A program made the position numbers and the translations under genes. A DNA stretch of 51,932 bases from an uncultured Campylobacter sp. (GTDB taxonomy: Bacteria > Campylobacterota > Campylobacteria > Campylobacterales > Campylobacteraceae): contig CAKVAF010000014.1 in NCBI GenBank assembly GCA_934718785.1, forward strand, positions 1 through 51,932, written 5' to 3'. The notes under the pieces are model-generated. The model was not told the origin of the DNA. It did not search any database and saw only the letters and a program-made list of their open reading frames with translations. Shown here piece after piece: positions 45,640-51,932 of the stretch. The first letter of the stretch is position 1; each line of letters starts with the position of its first letter.

Positions 45640-47619
45640 TTAATTTCTTAAACCCTGCCCTTGCATAATGCGTTTTTGAATTTTGATAAGGCGCTCTTCA
45701 TAGCCCCTGTTTATCAACTCATCAAATAAATTGATCGCATTTTTATCAATGGCATTTCTTTGAATTTTAATATGCTCGCTAATCATAGAAAAAAGCCATA
45801 AATGCTCTTTTATCCACACCAAGCTTTTATCTTGGGCTTCTTGCTCGTTTTTTGGATTATACACATAAATTTTAGCGATATTATACTCAAACTGATACAA
45901 AAGTGGATGCAAAATCTCATCATAAGAACACACCGGCGGTTTTGTCATCAGCTCGATTTTTTCCTTGGCTTCATCAATTTGCTTTAAGGCTTCATTTAAG
46001 AAAAATTTCTTTTCATCTGCGTTTTGAGCAATGAAAGCCTGCTCGGCAAGATGATTTAGCACTTCTTTTTTCTCTTCAAAAAATTTGCAAAGCTCATCGC
46101 CTTCTTTAAAGATATTTATCGTCTTTGCAAAGGCTTTAAATAAATACTCTTCGATGAATTTTTGACTAGGATAACTCAGTGGGGGCAAGGGTTTTTGAAT
46201 CTCATCTTTTAAAAAGCTCTCGCAAGCTTCTTTAAAAGGCATTTCAATCGCTCCTTTAATGCGCGCCCCCCCTTCAGTGCAATTGAAGGTCGAAATTCCT
46301 AATCTATCAGCAAACAATGGGATAAAATATTGAAAATATTCTCTAAAAATATTCCAAGTAAGATTTGTCTCCACAAGCCCATCTGCGCCGTATGCTGTGG
46401 TCATTGAGCCGTCTTTAAACTGCCCTTCTTCATCCATATCATCTTCGCCGTATAAATAGCCCTTTGGATGAGACTTGCCCTTTTCGCTGTAGGCTAAGTC
46501 CTGCCCGATGAGAAAAATATTTTTATACTCAAGCTTTGCAGCCAGCTCATAAGCCATATGCGCCACACTTTGTCCGCCTAAAATTTCATTAAAAACATCG
46601 AATTTGTAGGTATTGCTTTTAAGATTAATCATATAAAAGCGCTTGTTTTTATCAAGGTATTTTAGGGTATTTGGATGCGTGAGCGAAACGACAATAAAAA
46701 CAATGCCATCATCAAAATCGCCAAAATCATTATTAAAAAGCTCTGAAGTAAAATCCCCCCTTTCAATCGAAAACACATAATCAGGCTTGATATTATGCTC
46801 GTGCAAAATAGGATAGGCAGAGTCCGCGCAAAAAATAGCGGCTTTATTTGCATACTCTTTAAGCAAACCAAGCTGCTTTGTCAGGCTAGGTCCGGTGGAG
46901 ACGACGATAGCATTTTGCCCTAGATTGACTCTTTTTTTGAATTCTCTTTGATTGGGATGAGTGATCATTTTGACAAGATTAAAAGTGGTTTGTGAGATAC
47001 CTTGAAGCGCGTCTTTGCTGTCATTTCCATGATGATAGCGCAAAAGCTTAATCGCTGCTATCATATCTTGATTAAATTTCAAAATTTCTTCGCCAAATTT
47101 TTCATAATAATCACAATGAAGCTCTAAAGAATAGACATTTACAAAGGGTTCGGTCTGCTTTTTGGTGATGAGAATATTAAGGTTTAAACTGTCTAAAAAT
47201 TTAGGATTTAAAATATGCAAACGAGAGCTTTCAAGATCGCTTGAAAAGTCGATCAAATGAAACATCAAATACAAAATTTCCATTTGCGTTTCAAAAACAA
47301 CGATAAATTTTAGCCGCTCATTTTGCAACAATGCCTTATACAAAATCCCATTTCCAAAGCCATAATAATAAAGCACGGGATAGTAAATGAATTTTTGATT
47401 ATAAACACTTAAACTTGCTTCAAGCTCTTTTTTGATGTCTTTATAAAGCCAAGAATTGTCCCTTAAATCCTGTAAATTAATATCCAAAGAATCCTTGCTA
47501 AGCTTGAGTTTATAGCATACAGGCTTTTTAATGGCTTTTAAATCTTCATAAATTTTCGCATTTTTCAAAGCCTTTAAATTTTTATTAAAAATCTTTTTTT
47601 GCTCGGGACTAAATTTCAT
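45640..47619 (-). CDS. Motility accessory factor (Maf/DUF115) family protein
   Basis: The 659-residue protein has the central DUF115/MptE-like Rossmann core: NAIVVSTGPSLTKQLGLLKEYANKAAIFCADSAYPILHEHNIKPDYVFSIERGD and FLIGQDLAYSEKGKSHPKGYLYGED, then a helical C-terminal third. Maf proteins transfer pseudaminic or legionaminic acid to flagellin. A G7 run (46266-46272, minus strand, in EGGARIK) lies in the gene; it is in frame and shorter than known phase-variable tracts of C. jejuni maf genes. The gene stands alone between pnp and the waaC remnant. Confidence 0.85.
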   Translation of the reverse strand: MKFSPEQKKIFNKNLKALKNAKIYEDLKAIKKPVCYKLKLSKDSLDINLQDLRDNSWLYKDIKKELEASLSVYNQKFIYYPVLYYYGFGNGILYKALLQNERLKFIVVFETQMEILYLMFHLIDFSSDLESSRLHILNPKFLDSLNLNILITKKQTEPFVNVYSLELHCDYYEKFGEEILKFNQDMIAAIKLLRYHHGNDSKDALQGISQTTFNLVKMITHPNQREFKKRVNLGQNAIVVSTGPSLTKQLGLLKEYANKAAIFCADSAYPILHEHNIKPDYVFSIERGDFTSELFNNDFGDFDDGIVFIVVSLTHPNTLKYLDKNKRFYMINLKSNTYKFDVFNEILGGQSVAHMAYELAAKLEYKNIFLIGQDLAYSEKGKSHPKGYLYGEDDMDEEGQFKDGSMTTAYGADGLVETNLTWNIFREYFQYFIPLFADRLGISTFNCTEGGARIKGAIEMPFKEACESFLKDEIQKPLPPLSYPSQKFIEEYLFKAFAKTINIFKEGDELCKFFEEKKEVLNHLAEQAFIAQNADEKKFFLNEALKQIDEAKEKIELMTKPPVCSYDEILHPLLYQFEYNIAKIYVYNPKNEQEAQDKSLVWIKEHLWLFSMISEHIKIQRNAIDKNAINLFDELINRGYEERLIKIQKRIMQGQGLRN

Positions 47620-47864
47620 TTTGACTCATTTTTGATAAATTTTTGTTTATTTTAATCATTTTTATTCATTGATGGATAAAATATTTTATAAATTTAAACA
47701 AATGCTATTGTATCCTTTTTTTGCTTAAATTTTGATATTTCAAATGAAATTTTAAAGAATTTCAAAGAATTTAAAAAATGCAAAATATATCAAAGAATGT
47801 GAAAATTCACAAACTAGCGCCACAAGTTTTAAAATTGATTTAAATTTTAAAAGAAAATTTTAAC

Positions 47865-48935
47865 CTAGCTTTTTAAATTTTTTATCAAAGGATAAATTTC
47901 ATTTTTAAAAAGCGTGAAAATGTCTTCAGGTTTGATAGAAGCGATTTCAAATTCCTTGCTTTTTGAAACTAAATAAGCATTGCCGAGCAAAATGCGCTCT
48001 AAGCTTGTATTTCTCATATTTTTAGAGCCTTTTTTGCGCCCTGTTTTATTGCCATAAAGGCTAATTGTAGGCACATTTAAAAGCCAAGCCAAATAAGTAA
48101 GTCTCGTGTCGCCACCAATGACGCAGTGCATTTTGGAAAATGTGAATTTAAGGGCGTTAAAATCAAGATTGAAAAGCTTGAAAATGTCCATTTTATCTTT
48201 TAAGGCTTCTTCAATTTCTAAGCTTGCTTTAAGATTATCTTTAAAAGCCAGATAAATTTCACACGAAACAAAGGTGTTAAGGCTTTTGGCTAAAGAGATA
48301 AAAGAGTTTGCGGGATAGATTTTTCAGCAATGGAAGCTTCAAGGATAAAGCAAATTTTAAGCTTTTTAGAAGATGATTTAATCCCCCCCCCCCCAGCGCT
48401 AAAATTTATCAAAGAAGTATTAAAACCAATGGAATTTGAACGTATTTTTAAGGCCTTTTCTATGCTTAAATTTTCATTTTTATACTCAGCTAACTTACTA
48501 AAATAGCACTTCAAAATTTCTTTTTAAAATATTTTCAAAATATGAAATTTCCACCCTTTGCGTGTAAAAAAGACTTGCTAAGGCTTCGCGTGCGCCCTTT
48601 TTGCTAAAGCCTATGAAGTTTTTACTCTTTAGCATTTTGCCTACAAGGGCTGATTTTATAAGTCCTTACATATCAATAACTATGTCAAATTCGCCACAAT
48701 CTTTAAGATAATGGCGCAGACCTAAAATGCCCTTAAGGCTTGTAAAACTTTTCTTAAAATCAAAGCTGTGAAGTTTATCAACGCAAGGACTATCAAGTAA
48801 AATGCCATCAAATCTTTTATCTATAAAAAAGTGAATTTCATAAGCATTAAGTGCTTTAAGACTTGCTAAAAAGCTTGATGAGATGATGATATCTCCAAGT
48901 GCTGAAAGCCTGATGATGGCGAGTTTTTTCATCAT
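47865..48935 (-). pseudogene. waaC: Heptosyltransferase I (waaC), decayed
   Basis: Read on the minus strand, the pieces form one GT9 protein: MMKKLAIIRLSALGDIIISSSFLASL..., DIVIDM-stop-GLIKSALVGKMLKSKNFIGFSKKGAREALASLFYTQRVEISYFENILKRNFEVLF, SKLAEYKNENLSIEKALKIRSNSIGF..., KLKICFILEASIAEK, IYPANSFISLAKSL and finally VIGGDTRLTYLAWLLNVPTISLYGN. Lesions: CAA to TAA in DMQGL (about 48666-48668), one extra T near 48500, and one missing A near 48322. A G12 tract (48383-48394, C on the plus strand) lies in frame with both neighbours. WaaC adds the first heptose to Kdo of LOS; loss would give a deep-rough core unless another copy exists. Confidence 0.85.
48383..48394 (-). repeat. G12 tract (minus strand) inside the waaC pseudogene
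   Basis: Twelve C on the plus strand (G12 on the coding strand) between FNTSLINFSA and IKSSSKKLKICF. Both sides are in the same frame at this length, so the tract itself is ON; it sits in a segment that heptosyltransferases normally lack. Confidence 0.85.
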
Positions 48936-49000
48936 TTGCCCCTTTTAATACGCATTTAAAAGCTTGATTTTAGCTCAATTCTTGACTTTTTTAAGCCTTT

Positions 49001-49006
49001 TATAAT
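49001..49006 (+). promoter_or_regulatory. -10 box of the cdt operon
   Basis: TATAAT lies 68 bases before the cdtA ATG. TTGACT at 48982-48987 is close, but only 13 bases away, too short for a standard -35 spacing. Confidence 0.5.
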
Positions 49007-49073
49007 TTGTAAAAATATAAAATGAGTATGATTTAAATTTAAAATAGAAATTTTTATTTTACAAGGATAGATA

Positions 49074-50066
49074 ATGCGAGCTTTAAAGCCTTTTTTAGCA
49101 AGTTTTTTTGTGATATTTTCACTTTTAATCTTCAATGCTTGTGGGATAAAATCAAACGCGAAAATTTCAAACTCATCAACTCAAAATGTAAATTCTCAAG
49201 ATATCAATTCAAATGAAAACACGAATTTAAACTTCACTAAAAGCCCTATTTCGAGTAAAAATTCAAATCAAAAGCAAGTTTTAACAAGCTCAAATAAACT
49301 TGGAGCAAATCCCTTGGGTTTTGCTTTTGGCGATATAAACGATGCTGACTCGTTAAGGCTTGGTAAAACGCCCACACCACCTACAAATGATTTTAAAAAT
49401 CCTAAGCCCGTGGATAGCGTGTCAAAAATTACTGAAGAAACTTTTAAATTCGCAAGCCAAGAAGACGTGCTTAAGTTTAATCAACCCTTTTTTACAAAGC
49501 CCGCTCTTTCAAATAACGCCCCGACACTTTTAAACGAGACTCAAAAAGCAGATGAAGCTCTGCCAAAAGTAGAAATTGCTGGAATTCCGCCTGATTTGTA
49601 TGAAAGGACGAGCGATTATATGGTGATTATGGCGGCAAATGGCGTTGTGATAACGATTTGGGCTAGAGCGCCTGGTAACTGGCTCTGGGCTTATGCTTTA
49701 AGTGAGAGTGCGGATTTGGGAAATTATAGGGCTTGGCGACTCATATTTTTGCCAGAAAATGAAGTGATGGTGATAAATTTAGCCTCGCGCACGACTTGTA
49801 TGGGACCTTATGGGAACGGGCTTATTCACACAAATTGCGACATTACAAATTTATATCAGCGCTTTACGCTTCGTCCTATGAGTAACGGCGCGGTGCAGTT
49901 TTATAATAAAATGACAAATAAATGCGTGCAAACTCCACTTGATGATGTGTTTTTTGGCGATGATTTTGGTGCGCTCAATTTGGTTGAATGTGCTGATGAT
50001 TTAGACCAGCAGTGGTATTTTCTGCCCTCAGTGCAAAACTCAGCACTGTATGAAGTGGATAATTAA
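49074..50066 (+). CDS. cdtA: Cytolethal distending toxin subunit A
   Basis: A ricin-type lectin subunit that binds host cells together with CdtC and delivers CdtB. The 330-residue precursor has a lipoprotein signal with lipobox IFNAC (Cys23). Residues about 24-75 are an Asn/Ser-rich low-complexity linker, then LGANPLGFAFGDINDADSLRLGKTPTPPTN (matching the N-terminal region of Campylobacter CdtA), then the ricin-B fold from about residue 195 (MVIMAANGVVITIWARAPGNWLWAYAL...TCMGPYGNGLIHTNCD...DQQWYFLP). It is about 60 residues longer than C. jejuni CdtA because of the linker. AAGGA precedes the ATG. Confidence 0.92.
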   Translation: MRALKPFLASFFVIFSLLIFNACGIKSNAKISNSSTQNVNSQDINSNENTNLNFTKSPISSKNSNQKQVLTSSNKLGANPLGFAFGDINDADSLRLGKTPTPPTNDFKNPKPVDSVSKITEETFKFASQEDVLKFNQPFFTKPALSNNAPTLLNETQKADEALPKVEIAGIPPDLYERTSDYMVIMAANGVVITIWARAPGNWLWAYALSESADLGNYRAWRLIFLPENEVMVINLASRTTCMGPYGNGLIHTNCDITNLYQRFTLRPMSNGAVQFYNKMTNKCVQTPLDDVFFGDDFGALNLVECADDLDQQWYFLPSVQNSALYEVDN

Positions 50067-50113
50067 AAAGGCAAAAATTGAGTATTTCACTACATCTTCA
50101 TAAAAGGATAAAA

Positions 50114-50920
50114 ATGCGCAAAATATCGATTTTATTATTATTTTCTTTAAGTATAGCCCTTGCAAAGCCTGAAGATTACAAGCTTGCGACTTGGAATTTA
50201 CAAGGAAGTAGCGCAGCAACAGAGTCTAAATGGAACATTAGCATTCGTCAAATCATCAGCGGAGAAAATCCAGCCGATATTTTAGCCGTGCAAGAAGCGG
50301 GTAATTTACCCAACTCAGCTACACCCACAGGAGTAAGCATCACACAAGGTGCAACCACGCTTACAGAGTATAGGTGGCAGCTAGGCAGTCTCTCGCGCCC
50401 CGTCATTGTCTATATTTACTACGCGCAGATTGACACAGGGGCTAACCGTGTGAATTTAGCCATAGTTTCACGCTTTCGCGCTCCTACTCTCATCATCTTA
50501 CCCCCGCCAACAGCAGCCTCACGCCCCATAATTGGCATTAGAATAGCTGATGATGTCTTTTTGAATGTCCATGCGCTTGCAAATGGCGGAGTGGATGCGC
50601 CAGCACTTGTAAATTCAGTATTTGAGCATTTTAGAAACGAGCCAAATGTTACTTGGACGATAATGGGTGATTTTAACCGCTCGCCTGAAAGTGTGCGAGA
50701 AACCCTAAGTTTAGAGCCTAGAGTGAGATTAGCCTTTCTTTCTCCAAATGCACCCACGCAGCGAAGTGGTGGCACGCTTGACTGGGCTGTAGTAGGAAGA
50801 AGCTCAGGCGAGTTGGTGCAAACGGCTTTAGTGGCGATTTTAATGCTTGCAAATTTACGCACGCATTTGGTTTCAGATCATTTTCCTGTCAATTTTAGAA
50901 AATTTGGAGATAGCCAGTGA
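50114..50920 (+). CDS. cdtB: Cytolethal distending toxin subunit B (DNase I-like nuclease)
   Basis: The active subunit, which enters the host nucleus and breaks DNA, arresting cells in G2. The ORF is open from a TTG at 50078, but the natural start is ATG 50114 with AAAAGGA upstream, giving a 268-residue precursor with a Sec signal (cleavage near SIALA-K). The DNase I/endonuclease fold keeps all catalytic residues: Asn28 region (ATWNLQG), Glu61, His153 (NVHALANGG), Asp186 (MGDFNRSP), Asp223, Asp255 and His256 (SDHFPVN). Nothing suggests loss of activity. The cdtC start overlaps its stop. Confidence 0.96.
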   Translation: MRKISILLLFSLSIALAKPEDYKLATWNLQGSSAATESKWNISIRQIISGENPADILAVQEAGNLPNSATPTGVSITQGATTLTEYRWQLGSLSRPVIVYIYYAQIDTGANRVNLAIVSRFRAPTLIILPPPTAASRPIIGIRIADDVFLNVHALANGGVDAPALVNSVFEHFRNEPNVTWTIMGDFNRSPESVRETLSLEPRVRLAFLSPNAPTQRSGGTLDWAVVGRSSGELVQTALVAILMLANLRTHLVSDHFPVNFRKFGDSQ

Positions 50921-51576
50921 AAAATTTAGCTTTTATTTTTGTGATTTTCGCGCTGTTTTTAAGCGGATGTGGAAACAAAAAGCAAAATGAGATTTTAAAT
51001 CAAAGTGATTTAATGCAAAGTGCTATAAATTCTAAAAAGCCCGTTTTAGCGCAAAATGCTGATATTAATTTATTGGGCGAAAATGTAACGGATGCTTTTC
51101 AAATAAGAAATAACGGCACAGGCTTTGCTATAAATACAAACAGGCATTTAAGAGAGTTTAATCAACAAAATTGGTTTTTAAATGAGTTAGGACAAGATCC
51201 TAAAATCAGGGCTAGGGATAATTTTGCGAATAGTTTTAGCTACGGCTATGTGCAGTTTATGGTCGCTGCGGATACAACAAAGTGCCTAAGCGTAGCGCCT
51301 AGTGGATTTTTAGTGCTGAAAGATTGTAAGCAAGATTACGAAAGTGGGGACTTTGAGACGATTTTTCAGCTTTTGCCTACAACAAGTGGCGCTATTCAAA
51401 TCCGCTCTTTACTTTTAAAGACAAATGAATGCCTTGGCACTTATTATAATCCTAATGTGCCTATACAAGAGCGTGTGGGGCTGATTCGCTGTGTGCTTGA
51501 GTTTTTTGTAGAAATTGAGCCAAAACTGCTTTTTACCTTTGCTCCGCCTTTAAGCGAAGCTAAGGTGGTGAAGTAA
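50917..51576 (+). CDS. cdtC: Cytolethal distending toxin subunit C
   Basis: A ricin-type partner of CdtA. The 219-residue precursor starts at GTG (GTGA overlap with the cdtB stop), and its signal ends in a lipobox, LFLSGC (Cys18), which the C. jejuni CdtC I remember does not have. The lectin fold follows: QNWFLNELGQDPKIRARDNFANSFSYGYVQFMVAADTTKCLSV..., and PTTSGAIQIRSLLLKTNECLGTYYNPNVPIQERVGLIRC. Residues 24-60 are a polar linker. Acylated CdtC would be anchored to the outer membrane like CdtA. Confidence 0.93.
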   Translation: MKNLAFIFVIFALFLSGCGNKKQNEILNQSDLMQSAINSKKPVLAQNADINLLGENVTDAFQIRNNGTGFAINTNRHLREFNQQNWFLNELGQDPKIRARDNFANSFSYGYVQFMVAADTTKCLSVAPSGFLVLKDCKQDYESGDFETIFQLLPTTSGAIQIRSLLLKTNECLGTYYNPNVPIQERVGLIRCVLEFFVEIEPKLLFTFAPPLSEAKVVK

Positions 51577-51629
51577 GAATTTATCTATCTTTATTTCCGC
51601 TCCATATTTTAAAATCAATTTTTATATAA

Positions 51630-51663
51630 TTTTGTATTGAAAATTGCAGTTTTCAATACAAAA
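51630..51663 (+). terminator. 14-bp perfect hairpin after cdtC
   Basis: TTTTGTATTGAAAA and TTTTCAATACAAAA are perfect inverted copies around TTGCAG, 53 bases after the cdtC stop. AT-rich, so weak as a terminator, but well placed to end the cdt mRNA. It could also be bidirectional. Confidence 0.5.
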
Positions 51664-51668
51664 ATTCT

Positions 51669-51696
51669 ATCATTGCAAGTGAAGTGAAGTTATCCA
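51669..51696. repeat. Degenerate half-copy of the palindromic element
   Basis: ATCATTGCAAGTGAAG...TTATCCA aligns with the left arm of the element at 51733; the right arm is missing. Confidence 0.5.
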
Positions 51697-51732
51697 AACC
51701 TAGCATTGCGACCTTAAGTAAAACAACCTTGC

Positions 51733-51829
51733 GTCATTGCGAGGCGAAGCCGAAGCAATCCATAAAAAATAAAGACAAAACACAAATAATGGATTGCCAC
51801 GATTTGACTGCGTCAAATCTCGCAATGAC
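51733..51829. repeat. Palindromic dispersed element (REP/MITE-like), copy 2
   Basis: The left arm GTCATTGCGAG...GAAGCAATCCAT and the right arm ATGGATTGCCACG...CTCGCAATGAC are inverted copies around a 25-35 base AT-rich centre. It shares both arm ends with 1907-2026. The last bases include the ATG at 51825, the possible start of the next gene. Confidence 0.75.
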
Positions 51830-51932
51830 GGAAAATACTTTAAAAAATATCTCAAATTCTAGCTCAAATAATACTTTCACTCCGCCCTTTGAAATCCCAC
51901 CCACTTGGGCTTGGGTGAGACTGGGCGATATT
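51825..51932 (+). CDS. Restriction-modification specificity protein, N-terminal fragment (cut by window end)
   Basis: The open frame reads MTENTLKN... then FTPPFEIPPTWAWVRLGDI to the last base. The FEIP-x-x-W-x-W-V-R-L-G-D-I phrase is the start of the DNA-recognition domain of type I HsdS proteins and of type IIG enzymes. The ATG lies inside the palindromic repeat, and the frame stays open further upstream, so the true start is unknown. No Shine-Dalgarno is evident. Only about 36 residues are visible. Confidence 0.6.
   Translation, partial: MTENTLKNISNSSSNNTFTPPFEIPPTWAWVRLGDI

Noticed and set aside
46266..46272. G7 run in the Maf-family gene as a phase-variation switch
   Set aside because: Seven G is below the length usually unstable in Campylobacter, and the frame is open through it; without strain comparison there is no support.
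1..51932. CRISPR arrays, insertion sequences, prophage or integrase genes
   Set aside because: I saw no regularly spaced direct repeats, transposase, integrase or phage structural genes on either strand; the only dispersed repeats are the palindromic elements and short AT motifs.

Overview
The window looks like a chromosomal segment of a Campylobacter-type epsilonproteobacterium. It is AT-rich. It carries Campylobacter/Helicobacter housekeeping genes in familiar neighbourhoods (thrS-infC-DNA methylase; tig-clpP-...-def; aroB-mtaB-FtsH-like-mog; DUF4492-cydAB), GGAG-type ribosome binding sites, -10 boxes without a clear -35, and two 12-base poly-G tracts of the phase-variation type. I did not try to fix the species. 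Assignments are from reading translations and from memory of the families; no search was run.

Layout. 1-1862: the broken remainder of a family 8 glycosyltransferase with a G12 tract and an A8 frame shift. 1863-2170: a palindromic repeat and tRNA-Gly. 2277-7895: moeA, murA, an EamA transporter, fliI and folE. 8017-13849: tig-clpP, a degenerate GGDEF protein, def, a ComM-type ATPase and a small secreted protein. 13930-17467 (minus): thrS-infC-methylase (CtsM-like). 18027-20535: a three-gene, ATGA-coupled set encoding a small Tat-signal protein, a VAO/p-cresol-methylhydroxylase-type flavoprotein and a c-type cytochrome. 20785-23435 (minus): a VTT/YqaA membrane protein, a META-domain lipoprotein and a chemoreceptor with a CxxCH heme motif in its sensor. 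23772-26857: DUF4492, cydA, cydB and a 40-residue membrane protein. 27068-32713: dnaB, lpxD, infA, an OPT transporter and uppP. 32744-34742: a LigB-type dioxygenase and a CorA-like transporter. 34795-40790 (minus): an RCK/TrkA-like protein, then aroB-mtaB-FtsH-like-mog with overlapping junctions. 40824-43050: tgt, a small HTH protein and a broken lipoprotein gene. 43327-48935 (minus): pnp, a Maf-family flagellin glycosylation protein and a decayed heptosyltransferase I gene (waaC). 49074-51576: cdtA-cdtB-cdtC, a cytolethal distending toxin operon. 51577-51932: palindromic repeats and the start of what looks like a restriction-modification specificity protein.

How the parts relate. Most of the window is core metabolism, translation, envelope and flagellar export. 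The variable parts are the two ends (surface glycan genes, toxin, restriction) and the 18-20.5 kb flavocytochrome set. Three genes (GT8, DUF4410-like lipoprotein, waaC) carry several independent lesions each. That suggests real decay of surface and LOS functions, though homopolymer miscounts cannot be excluded for the frame shifts. The most interesting candidates are the flavocytochrome set with its Tat partner, the FtsH-like protein without a protease site, the hairpin that covers the ribosome binding site of the CtsM-like methylase, the small CydX-like protein, and the CDT operon next to a dead waaC.
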